Positions 1 through 6,228 of a stretch of 9,144 nt of DNA are shown here, piece by piece. The translations under genes were made by a program, and so were the position numbers. Source of the DNA: Parvularcula sp963922235. Its GTDB lineage: Bacteria > Pseudomonadota > Alphaproteobacteria > Caulobacterales > Parvularculaceae. Location: NCBI GenBank assembly GCA_963922235.1, contig CAWUIJ010000112.1:1-9144 (forward strand), given 5' to 3'. Within the stretch, counting starts at the first letter, position 1, and every line of letters starts with the position of its first letter. The notes below the pieces were generated by a model. That model saw nothing but the letters and a program-made list of their open reading frames with translations, made no database searches and was not told where the DNA came from.

Positions 1-1191
1 CCCGGAGGGCTTTGGGCCCAACTGCCGACTTGGCAGGACATCCAGTTTCGCGCCAAAGATTGGAGCCTCAACGGTATACCGATCAAAGGTGTCACCCAGC
101 CCCATATTGAGGAAAACATCAACGAACTGATTCCGCGATACGGATTGGAAGAGATGCTCCGCCTGGGGAATGCGGTGACGCGCGTTCATCGAGAAGGAGA
201 TCGTTGGGAGGTTCGAACCGTTGACGGAACGCTTACAGCTAAGAGCGTCGTGGTTGCCACTGGCCTTCACAATAAACCCAAGAAACCGGACGTGAATGAC
301 GAGGCGTTTGAGGGTGAGGCCTATCATTCCTTTGAGTTTCAAGACCCTCAGTCTCTTCGTGGACGTCATGTGACCGTGGTCGGCGGAAGCGCGTCTGCGT
401 TCGATCTTTTAGAGCTCGCGCTTGAACATGGGGCGGCCCGGATCAATTGGGTCTATCGCGGGCTTCATTGGATGGTTCCGAGCAGCCAGCAAAAGCATGT
501 GAAATCGGCTCATCGTGCCTACGCGCTTTCGCAGATGTGGGGCATGGATCTCGATAAACTCAACGCCGCAACGAATGAGATGTTGAAGAAGAAGTATGCG
601 TACTTTTCGATCGAAGACATCATGCCGCCCTATGATTTCGACTATCGCTATCACTCGATCATTCCTGGGCGCCCTGGTATGATCAAAGGCTTTGACTCTC
701 TTCATCGCTATCACGGAACAGTTGATCGTCTCGAAGGCTTGCAGGCGACAGTGACACGAGCGGAAGGTGGCGAGGCCACCTTTAAGTCGGACATCGTCCT
801 TTTTGGCACGGGCTATGATCTCGATCTCGATTTCTTGGGCTTGCCTGAATATACTGGTATGCGGACGGGTCAAGAGTTGAGGGCACGGTGCCGGAGGGTC
901 TTCTCCTCAATTGACTACCCGGATCTTTACTTCCTGGGTGCGCCGCTTCTCGATGGTAATGGAACAGCGCCATGGGGATTATCAGTCTTGGCTCGAACGA
1001 TAGCCCACCTGGTCAAAACGGGCCGCGCCGTTGATGGCGATCCTATCACTGATAACGTCAATCACTGGGATCTGCTGGAGCACCTTGCCCCGATAGATCG
1101 TGCGCATTTCAAACCACTTCTTTGGAAACCGCAATATCTTGCGACAGCCCTTTGGTATTGGTGGCGAGACGATCAGCTGATCAGCATTTGA
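1..1191 (+). CDS. Flavin-containing monooxygenase-like FAD/NAD(P)-dependent oxidoreductase, 5' truncated
   Basis: The reading frame is open from base 1, giving 396 visible residues before TGA. The first in-frame start-type codon (TTG at 145) is internal, because residues 1-48 already look like family sequence: GGLW, the FMO/BVMO segment that follows the FAD-ribose-binding strand. The N-terminal GxGxxG FAD fingerprint, about 40 residues, should lie left of the window. Seen in order (visible numbering): an ATG motif with downstream NKP (86-93), the FMO-identifying FxGxxxHxxxF motif (103-113), the second dinucleotide site VVGGSASA (126-133) and the late FGTGYD strand (268-273). The protein is probably cytosolic, using NAD(P)H, FAD and O2 to oxygenate a nucleophilic substrate or a ketone; the substrate cannot be told. 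In the NADP fold the usual second glycine is serine. It ends 72 bp before a convergent methyltransferase gene, with no functional link evident. The family is secure; FMO versus Baeyer-Villiger activity is not. Confidence 0.88.
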   Translation, partial: PGGLWAQLPTWQDIQFRAKDWSLNGIPIKGVTQPHIEENINELIPRYGLEEMLRLGNAVTRVHREGDRWEVRTVDGTLTAKSVVVATGLHNKPKKPDVNDEAFEGEAYHSFEFQDPQSLRGRHVTVVGGSASAFDLLELALEHGAARINWVYRGLHWMVPSSQQKHVKSAHRAYALSQMWGMDLDKLNAATNEMLKKKYAYFSIEDIMPPYDFDYRYHSIIPGRPGMIKGFDSLHRYHGTVDRLEGLQATVTRAEGGEATFKSDIVLFGTGYDLDLDFLGLPEYTGMRTGQELRARCRRVFSSIDYPDLYFLGAPLLDGNGTAPWGLSVLARTIAHLVKTGRAVDGDPITDNVNHWDLLEHLAPIDRAHFKPLLWKPQYLATALWYWWRDDQLISI

Positions 1192-1210
1192 CCGGTTCGC
1201 TACGCTTACT

Positions 1211-1223
1211 GATAGCCGCTATC
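1211..1223. terminator. Small inverted repeat between convergent genes, possible weak terminator
   Basis: GATAGC and GCTATC arms flank one base (effectively 5 bp with a 3-nt loop), 20 nt after the monooxygenase stop and about 40 nt after the methyltransferase stop on the other strand. A second imperfect stem (AACCTG with CAGGGGTT, 1228-1249) follows. Neither has a T-run, so intrinsic termination is doubtful. These are the only hairpin candidates in the 72-bp convergent gap. Confidence 0.22.
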
Positions 1224-1263
1224 GCGAAACCTGTCACGCCTCAGGGGTTGTCTTCCACCAGCT

Positions 1264-2046
1264 TCAGGCCTTCTCGGCCACGATGACATAGTTGCGGCAG
1301 GAGCGGAGTGCGCCTTCGGAGCCAATGACTTGCAGAGCCTCAGCCTTCAGTGCCGCGCCGCGTTGCTGCAGAGCTTCGGCAAGGCTTGGATCGTTGATGG
1401 CTTCGATACCGTGCAAGGCGATGTTGATCTGTCCTTGGACGAAGGTCTCTTTGTACCCGATATTGAAGTGTTTCACATCGTGTACGGTCAAGCCCGCCAA
1501 TTTGATGTGGTCTATCACCCAGCGCGCCGGGTACTCCCGGTACGGTGTTCCGCCTTTCAACAGAACGCAAGCATCACGGAAGCGTCCGATCTCCCAGACA
1601 AGACGCGCCGCATGGTTCTCCGGTCTCGCAGAGGGGACATAGGGTTCGAGCCCGGACACATAGAGGTTCCGCCCAACATGCCTTCGCAGTCGATGAAAAA
1701 GATACGGCTGAAAAAAGGGTGCAAAACCTTCGATGGCCCCAAGGAGATAATCCGCAATAACCGTATCGAAGGCATCGTCTGTCAAGAGCTGATCGTCAGC
1801 CCAATTGCCCTGTACGATCCGGTCTTGCGGTCTTTGCAGTGAAGCGACGGCGCTGCTTGCACGTTGGGCCTCAGAGGCGGATCCGGCTACGGCTGTCCAG
1901 CGCTTGGTCTCGAGCCCCGCAATCCAGGTCAGGGAATTGACCCCAGTCCCTGCATCGAGAACAGAGCCCCAGGGTTTGTCCCCTTGGCACTGCTCAATAA
2001 ACCGATAGAGGGCTGAGTGTTTGCGCTCTGCCAAGGTTTCATCCAA
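1264..2046 (-). CDS. Class I SAM-dependent methyltransferase, substrate unknown
   Basis: A 260-residue cytosolic-looking protein with no signal peptide or membrane segment. Residues 29-42 (VLDAGTG followed by SLTWI) match motif I of Rossmann-fold methyltransferases, the SAM-binding glycine loop. Residues 77-84 (IVQGNWAD) fit the acidic-loop region, and 93-108 (FDTVIADYLLGAIEGF) fit the motif IV strand. The C-terminal half (about 125-260) is not a pattern I can tie to a named subfamily, so the acceptor is unknown. The start is TTG at 2046, directly after the TGA of the DUF1826 gene and in the same frame. No in-frame ATG or clear Shine-Dalgarno is near, so translation probably depends on reinitiation by ribosomes finishing the upstream gene. 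It is the last gene of the three-gene run. Fold confidence is high, role confidence low. Confidence 0.85.
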   Translation of the reverse strand: MDETLAERKHSALYRFIEQCQGDKPWGSVLDAGTGVNSLTWIAGLETKRWTAVAGSASEAQRASSAVASLQRPQDRIVQGNWADDQLLTDDAFDTVIADYLLGAIEGFAPFFQPYLFHRLRRHVGRNLYVSGLEPYVPSARPENHAARLVWEIGRFRDACVLLKGGTPYREYPARWVIDHIKLAGLTVHDVKHFNIGYKETFVQGQINIALHGIEAINDPSLAEALQQRGAALKAEALQVIGSEGALRSCRNYVIVAEKA

Positions 2047-2649
2047 TCAGTCGTATACTGATGCTTCGTCGATCACGACCACGAGGCGGGGTGCACCTTT
2101 GTCTTCAATCGGAGGTGATCGATGTAGCAAAACCGCCGTTTGATCATCCCCCCAAGCCTTTCCCTTAAGGAAGAGAGGGGATCCGGTGGGTGCACAATGT
2201 ATCGCGGCCTGTTCGGGCTCCTCTGAAGCCAGGCAGTATTCTGTACCGACCCCGATATAGGTGCAGATCATTCGGGCTCGGACGGCGTCCCTATGGAACT
2301 TCCGGCAGGCATCACTGCGAACAATCTCTGTTCGGACGCGAAGCTCGTCAGTACCAACAATTTTGGCGAATTGGCTGGCCAGCGCATCGGCGTCCTGTGC
2401 GATCCATTGTATGGCCTCGTCATCATCAAAGCCAAGATCGCGAAGACTGTTGCCTATGTCCTCGGCCAAGTGGCCACCGGAGGAGACGGTTCTTCGCTCT
2501 AGATCATCATCAGAACAAGGAACGCCAAGCGCCACGGGAACGAAACCCGGAAGCCTTCGTTTCCAAAGGACGCCATCAATATCGTCTTGTTTGATCGTTT
2601 GGACGTCTTCCAAATACAAAATCGTCCGGATGGGAATCTCTGCAGACAA
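2047..2649 (-). CDS. DUF1826 family protein (putative zinc-limitation-associated)
   Basis: A 200-residue protein without signal peptide. The conserved DUF1826 core is at residues 113-137, including CRKFHRDAVRARMICTY and a following GTEY, and the tail has LHRSPP (175-180) then RLVVVID (188-194). H119-x-D121 with distal H176 and R188 resembles the metal and 2-oxoglutarate ligands of a cupin/Fe(II)-oxygenase beta barrel; that is my inference, not an established activity. The family, as I recall it, recurs next to COG0523/CobW metallochaperones and in predicted Zur regulons, but no CobW gene is in this window. The start is TTG at 2649, the most upstream start-type codon in the frame; an AAGGA Shine-Dalgarno (2660-2664) lies 10 nt before it and overlaps the stop of the hydrolase gene. 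Its TGA abuts the methyltransferase start. Confidence 0.82.
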   Translation of the reverse strand: MSAEIPIRTILYLEDVQTIKQDDIDGVLWKRRLPGFVPVALGVPCSDDDLERRTVSSGGHLAEDIGNSLRDLGFDDDEAIQWIAQDADALASQFAKIVGTDELRVRTEIVRSDACRKFHRDAVRARMICTYIGVGTEYCLASEEPEQAAIHCAPTGSPLFLKGKAWGDDQTAVLLHRSPPIEDKGAPRLVVVIDEASVYD

Positions 2650-2659
2650 GAAAAAGGTA

Positions 2660-2664
2660 TCCTT
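2660..2664 (-). promoter_or_regulatory. Ribosome binding site of the DUF1826 gene
   Basis: AAGGA on the minus strand lies 10 nt upstream of the TTG at 2649 and overlaps the TAA of the hydrolase gene (2663-2665). It supports the non-ATG start and suggests translational coupling of the two genes. Confidence 0.6.
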
Positions 2665-3538
2665 AGCTCAGCTGCGCCTCAAACAGCGCGAGCATGCGTC
2701 CCCATGCTCGTTCGGACTGTTCAGGGTGATAGGCCCGCGAGTCGGTGGGAACCCAGCCGTGCATGGCATCGTCATAGACTTCGATCTCCGCCGGCACGCC
2801 CGCTTCCTTAAAGGCTCCGATCAAGACGCCTTCAGCTTCTGGTTGCCGTTCGTGATCGTTTTCGGCGATCGCGATCAACACGCCGCCAGAGATTTGGCCC
2901 GCCAAGAGGTGGGGGCTGTCAGGCTGATCGGTGACAAGGCCGCCGCCGTGGAAAGAGCTCGGCGCTTTGACCCGATCGGGCACAGCGGCCGCTGCGCGCA
3001 GCGTCCATGACCCTGTCATGCAGAAGCCGACGGCACCGATGCCGCGGCCCGTGTCCACGGCGTCCTGTTGATCGAGCCAGGCGGTGAAGGCGGGCGCGTC
3101 CGTCACAACGGTCTCTGGCGAAAGAGCAGAGTAATGAGGCATGACGCGTTCTCGTCCGCCTGGATCCCTAAAGGTCGTGCCCTCTTCAAAAAGCTGGCCT
3201 GTGTGTGTGCGGTAATAGGGGTTGGCTGCGAGGACGGCGTAACCGCTCGCGGCCAAGCGCCGTGCCATATCGAAGAAGGCCGGTCGTACACCGTGGATAT
3301 CGGGCCAAAAGATCACAGCGGCGTGGGCGCCCTTGGCGGGATGGATAAAGAGGGCGTCAGCGTTCCCATCAGGGGTTGGAATCGAGACTTCGGTTTCCGT
3401 GAGGTCGGCAGCGAACGCCGCAGGAGCGAGAGCGGCTATCGCGAGCGCTGCGGATGCAGTGGCCGTAAAGCCCCGCCGCGTCAGTGCTTTGGACTTGAGG
3501 TAAGCGTCGAGCTCTTTTTCTGTGGTTTCGTCGCACAT
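2663..3538 (-). CDS. Dienelactone hydrolase family protein with Tat signal peptide
   Basis: A 291-residue alpha/beta hydrolase. I chose ATG at 3538 over an in-frame TTG at 3667 because it has a GGAGG 9 nt upstream and places a normal Tat leader at the N-terminus: TRRGF at residues 20-24, a hydrophobic Ala/Leu stretch (about 26-42) and AFA before a likely cleavage near 43. The dienelactone-hydrolase catalytic triad is visible as C173 in GFCMTG, D228 in AENDH and H260 in DAMHGW; the cysteine nucleophile separates it from serine esterases. The family hydrolyses lactones and related esters; a folded, exported form implies periplasmic action on an unknown substrate. It heads the run with DUF1826 (13 nt downstream) and the methyltransferase. 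A role in chlorocatechol breakdown is unlikely, as no such pathway genes are near. Confidence 0.88.
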   Translation of the reverse strand: MCDETTEKELDAYLKSKALTRRGFTATASAALAIAALAPAAFAADLTETEVSIPTPDGNADALFIHPAKGAHAAVIFWPDIHGVRPAFFDMARRLAASGYAVLAANPYYRTHTGQLFEEGTTFRDPGGRERVMPHYSALSPETVVTDAPAFTAWLDQQDAVDTGRGIGAVGFCMTGSWTLRAAAAVPDRVKAPSSFHGGGLVTDQPDSPHLLAGQISGGVLIAIAENDHERQPEAEGVLIGAFKEAGVPAEIEVYDDAMHGWVPTDSRAYHPEQSERAWGRMLALFEAQLS

Positions 3539-3547
3539 GCCGATTGC

Positions 3548-3552
3548 CCTCC
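3548..3552 (-). promoter_or_regulatory. Ribosome binding site of the hydrolase gene
   Basis: GGAGG on the minus strand, 9 nt before the ATG at 3538. It decides the start in favour of the 291-residue form over the longer TTG form. Confidence 0.7.
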
Positions 3553-3568
3553 AAGGCGGTTCGGCAAG

Positions 3569-3596
3569 AGCATAGCTTACGCAGATGCGTTGTCGA
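3569..3596 (-). promoter_or_regulatory. Candidate sigma-70-type promoter for the hydrolase/DUF1826/methyltransferase operon
   Basis: Read on the minus strand, TCGACA (3596-3591; 5 of 6 to TTGACA) and TATGCT (3574-3569; 4 of 6 to TATAAT) are separated by 16 nt. Transcription would start near 3562, leaving a leader of roughly 25 nt with the Shine-Dalgarno inside it. Found by eye only; alphaproteobacterial promoters are degenerate. Confidence 0.35.
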
Positions 3597-3657
3597 ACAG
3601 TCTGCGCGTGTTCAGTGACCCCTCCGTATAGCGACGAGAACCGAAGTCTGAGGCGAA

Positions 3658-3675
3658 CCTGACACAAATATCAGG
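3658..3675. promoter_or_regulatory. 18-bp imperfect palindrome in the divergent intergenic region (possible operator)
   Basis: CCTGACA and TATCAGG arms (6 of 7 complementary) flank CAAA. It lies 38 bp before the ABC ATPase start and about 60 bp upstream of the candidate minus-strand promoter, a position where one regulator could serve both operons. It does not match the AT-rich GTTATA-type Zur boxes I know. Chance occurrence cannot be excluded. Confidence 0.3.
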
Positions 3676-3701
3676 CGTTTCCCGTCAGCGCATGATGTCA
3701 T

Positions 3702-3708
3702 AAGGGGG
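3702..3708 (+). promoter_or_regulatory. Ribosome binding site of the ABC ATPase gene
   Basis: AAGGGGG lies 4 nt before the ATG at 3713. Spacing from the AAGG core is normal, which supports this start. I see no convincing -35/-10 pair for this strand in 3600-3700. Confidence 0.5.
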
Positions 3709-3712
3709 CGTT

Positions 3713-4411
3713 ATGGCTGCTGATCACGTCTGCTCGATGGACAAGGTGCGTTTCGCTTATGAGGGCGGATCAACCGAACAGTTCGTTCTGGATCACCTCG
3801 CTTTGGCAAAGGGCGAGACGGTGCTGCTCAGCGGCGAAAGCGGCTTTGGTAAGTCGACGGTTTTGGGTCTCGTCTGCGGTGTCTTGGTCCCTGATGAGGG
3901 TTCGATCATTGTGGCTGATAAGGCCATGAGCACGCTGAGCGGGAACAAGCGCGATCAGGTGCGTGCTGATCATATCGGTTATATTTTCCAGAGGGCCAAT
4001 CTGCTGCCTTATCTCTCGCCGGTTGAGAATGTTCTGCTCACAGGGCAATTTTCTAAACGACGCAGGACCGCTGCGGGTGCCTCAGTCGAGGAGCGGAAAG
4101 CGTCAGCCGAAGCTCTGCTGGATCGCCTTGGTGTCGGTTCAATTGATCGTCAGTCCTCCACTCTTAGCGTCGGTCAACAGCAGCGCGTTGCGGCGGCTCG
4201 TGCGTTCTATGGCCGCCCAGATCTTCTTGTGGCGGACGAGCCAACGGCGGCTCTTGATCAAGGCAACAGGGACAAGTTCTTCGCTTTGCTGCTGGACGAA
4301 GCCCGTCGCAACGAGGCCGGCGTTTTGGTGGTGAGCCATGACACGGGCGTCACGTCGCTCTTTGATCGTCATATTGAATTGGGATCGATCTCCCGTTGGG
4401 AGATGTCATGA
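3713..4411 (+). CDS. ABC transporter ATP-binding protein (LolD/MacB class), Zrg-like zinc system
   Basis: A 232-residue nucleotide-binding subunit that would energise the membrane complex on its cytosolic face. Every ABC motif is visible: Walker A GESGFGKST (41-49), Q-loop Q93 in YIFQRANLLPYLS, signature LSVGQQQR (151-158), Walker B LLVADEP (171-177), D-loop ALDQ (180-183) and switch H209 in VVSHD. Length and the NLLPYLS and LSVGQ variants fit the LolD/MacB/FtsE group, which partners FtsX-type permeases, and such a permease follows with an ATGA overlap. The convergent neighbours, DUF3299 and His-rich DUF2796, are the typical companions of this pair in the Vibrio Zrg zinc-uptake locus, so zinc transport is more likely than lipoprotein release or macrolide export. 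The subfamily call rests on context; I do not assign a Zrg letter. Confidence 0.93.
   Translation: MAADHVCSMDKVRFAYEGGSTEQFVLDHLALAKGETVLLSGESGFGKSTVLGLVCGVLVPDEGSIIVADKAMSTLSGNKRDQVRADHIGYIFQRANLLPYLSPVENVLLTGQFSKRRRTAAGASVEERKASAEALLDRLGVGSIDRQSSTLSVGQQQRVAAARAFYGRPDLLVADEPTAALDQGNRDKFFALLLDEARRNEAGVLVVSHDTGVTSLFDRHIELGSISRWEMS
4398..4402 (+). promoter_or_regulatory. Ribosome binding site of the permease gene
   Basis: GGGAG lies 5 nt before the ATG at 4408, inside the end of the ATPase gene. It favours that ATG over the in-frame TTG at 4396, which would sit on the site itself. Confidence 0.55.
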
Positions 4412-5628
4412 ACACAGCGCTCGTATCTCTCGCGATCAAAGGCTTGCTCGCGCGCAAAGCGCCGGTTCTTCTGTCCCTTGTCGCCATCGCGCTATCCGTT
4501 GGCTTGATGGTGACCACTGAGAAAGTTAGGGGCGGCGTGAGGGCTGGTTTTGAGAACACGATCACAAGCACGGATCTCGTTGTCGGCGCCCGCACGGGGC
4601 CACTGAGCGTGGTGCTTTACAGTGTTTTTCGCATTGGGGATCCGCTGCAGTCCGTCAGCTGGGAGACCTTTGAGCTTGTCAGCAACCATCGCGATGTGGC
4701 GTGGGCGGTGCCTTTGTCCCTGGGTGACAGCCACCGCGGCTACCGCGTTCTGGGGACGGATGACCGCTATCTGGAGCATTATCGGTACGGTGAGGATCAA
4801 CCTTTGTCCTTGAGTCAGGGCGCATGGTTTTCCGATACAAAGGATGCCGTTCTTGGCGCTGAAGTGGCAAGGGCGCTGGGCTATGAGATTGGCACACCCA
4901 TTGTGCTTTCACACGGTCTTGTATCGGTCAGTTTCGCGGATCATGCCGACGACCCGTTCACCGTGGTTGGTGTTCTCGCGCCCACGGGCACGCCGGTTGA
5001 TCGGACCGTGCATGTCAGCCTAGCTGGGATGGAAGCGATCCATAGCGCGCCTGGGCCAGGTGAGAGCGCTGACCCTGACGCGATCACGGCCTTCCTTGTG
5101 GGGATGAAAAGCAGGCCACTCGTTTTGCGTTTCCAGCGGATCTTGAACACCTATCAAGAGGAGCCGCTCACGGCGGTGATCCCCGGCGTGGCGCTCTCGC
5201 GTCTCTGGTCCGTGATCAGTCCGGTCGAGGCGATCCTCCGCGGCATCACGGTTTTGGTCTTTCTCGTCGGGATGATCGGGCTCTCGACAACGCTTCTTGC
5301 AAGCTTGGTGGGGCGACGCCGCGAAATCGCGGTCTTGCGGGCAGTAGGAGCGAAGCCTCTTGATCTCCTTACCATCCTGATCATCGAGACGGCGCTGACC
5401 AGCGTTGGGGGTGTCATGCTGGGTCTGGTGATGGCCTATGCGAGCCTCTTCACGCTTGGTCCCTGGCTCAGGACATCCTTTGGCCTTGTGCTGCAAAATG
5501 CGGGACCCAGCGCCTTTGATGCGGGCGTCTTGGCGGCTGTCCTCGCCGTCGGTTTGATCGTAGGGCTGATCCCCGGCCTCGCAGCTTACCGGCAGGGGCT
5601 CAATGAGAGCCTGTCTTCCGGCGGCTAA
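4408..5628 (+). CDS. FtsX/MacB-type ABC transporter permease, Zrg-like zinc system
   Basis: A 406-residue inner-membrane protein with classic four-helix FtsX/MacB topology: a helix near residues 18-36, a large periplasmic domain (about 40-275), then helices near 278-302, 325-350 and 373-393. The cytoplasmic loop after helix 2 carries RRREIAVLRAVGA (303-315), the signature of FtsX-domain permeases that contacts the ATPase. ATG at 4408 overlaps the ATPase stop as ATGA, and GGGAG precedes it, so the two proteins are translationally coupled. Such permeases usually act as homodimers driving periplasmic conformational work rather than forming a pore. With DUF2796/DUF3299 genes next door, I infer a role in moving or loading zinc in the envelope. 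The stop lies 3 bp from the convergent DUF3299 stop. LolC/E-like lipoprotein transport is the main alternative. Confidence 0.9.
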   Translation: MNTALVSLAIKGLLARKAPVLLSLVAIALSVGLMVTTEKVRGGVRAGFENTITSTDLVVGARTGPLSVVLYSVFRIGDPLQSVSWETFELVSNHRDVAWAVPLSLGDSHRGYRVLGTDDRYLEHYRYGEDQPLSLSQGAWFSDTKDAVLGAEVARALGYEIGTPIVLSHGLVSVSFADHADDPFTVVGVLAPTGTPVDRTVHVSLAGMEAIHSAPGPGESADPDAITAFLVGMKSRPLVLRFQRILNTYQEEPLTAVIPGVALSRLWSVISPVEAILRGITVLVFLVGMIGLSTTLLASLVGRRREIAVLRAVGAKPLDLLTILIIETALTSVGGVMLGLVMAYASLFTLGPWLRTSFGLVLQNAGPSAFDAGVLAAVLAVGLIVGLIPGLAAYRQGLNESLSSGG

Positions 5629-5631
5629 CGA

Positions 5632-6228
5632 TCACTCATAGGGACGGACGGATTCAAGGCGCAGCGTGTAGGCTGCGTTTCCGAGATCCGTGTTCTGACG
5701 GCTGGTCTCCAAAACACCTTTGAACCAAAGCGGGTAATAGATGTTCCCCAGCTCCTGCGCGGGATCAGAGACAGCGTAGACAATCTGATTGGGCGCGGGC
5801 GGCGGTGTGTGGATGCAGGCACCGAAATAGGGGACGATCAAGAATGTTGAATGGGCCCGCCCTCGAAAATCAAGCGGAACGACAAAGCCAGGAAGCTCCA
5901 CTTGCTGACCGTCGAGCTCTTCCACCGTGTTGAACGTGCCAAGCTGCGGCATCGTATCGAGGGGCGAGCCTTCTTGAATGCCGCCCAGCATGCTGGACTG
6001 ATCACCGCCCATTCCGGTGTAGAAGCTCTCGTAGATCTGGATCAAACGGTCTTCTTCGCCCTCAGGGAGGAGGTCGGTCCAATCGAGGGTGAGAACACCC
6101 TTGCCGCCCATCTCGCCCTGAAGCGCTTCATATGTTTCCTCAGTCTGCGGCTCATCTTGAGCAAAGCCGGTCGTGCCGAGGCTTGCAAGACAAACAAGAG
6201 AGAGGAGGGAATAGCGGATAGCTTGCAT
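5632..6228 (-). CDS. DUF3299 periplasmic protein, companion of the Zrg-like zinc transporter
   Basis: A 198-residue protein with a Sec signal peptide (basic R5, hydrophobic 8-20, likely cleavage after GFA at 23). The DUF3299 hallmark PYFGACIHTPPPAPNQIV is at residues 133-150; C138 and H140 in it are possible metal or redox ligands, which is inference. An LTLDWTDLLP segment (46-55) is also typical of the family. No enzymatic activity is established to my knowledge; its usual association is with DUF2796 and an FtsX-type ABC pair. ATG at 6228 shares one base with the upstream TAA (TAATG) and has no obvious Shine-Dalgarno, so it should be translated by coupling to the DUF2796 gene. Its stop faces the permease stop across 3 bp. 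Confidence 0.85.
   Translation of the reverse strand: MQAIRYSLLSLVCLASLGTTGFAQDEPQTEETYEALQGEMGGKGVLTLDWTDLLPEGEEDRLIQIYESFYTGMGGDQSSMLGGIQEGSPLDTMPQLGTFNTVEELDGQQVELPGFVVPLDFRGRAHSTFLIVPYFGACIHTPPPAPNQIVYAVSDPAQELGNIYYPLWFKGVLETSRQNTDLGNAAYTLRLESVRPYE

Noticed and set aside
145..147. TTG at 145 as start of the monooxygenase
   Set aside because: The frame is open to base 1 and residues encoded upstream match the FMO family, so the TTG is internal.
1211..1249. Riboswitch or structured RNA between the monooxygenase and methyltransferase genes
   Set aside because: The region lies 3' of both genes and contains only two short weak stems.
2261..3010. Long plus-strand open frame (249 codons) across DUF1826 and the hydrolase
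   Set aside because: It overlaps two well-supported minus-strand genes, has low-complexity Arg/Ser-rich composition and no recognisable domain; a frame shadow.
3539..3667. 43-residue N-terminal extension of the hydrolase from a TTG at 3667
   Set aside because: The extension has no family-like sequence and would bury the Tat leader internally; the ATG at 3538 has a good ribosome site and leaves a normal Tat signal.
3601..3712. Zur box in the divergent region
   Set aside because: No GTTATA-N-TATAAC-like dyad could be found by eye; only the unrelated CCTGACA/TATCAGG dyad is present.
4163..4177. LSVGQ instead of LSGGQ in the ABC signature
   Set aside because: The variant is common in LolD/MacB-class ATPases and does not suggest inactivity.
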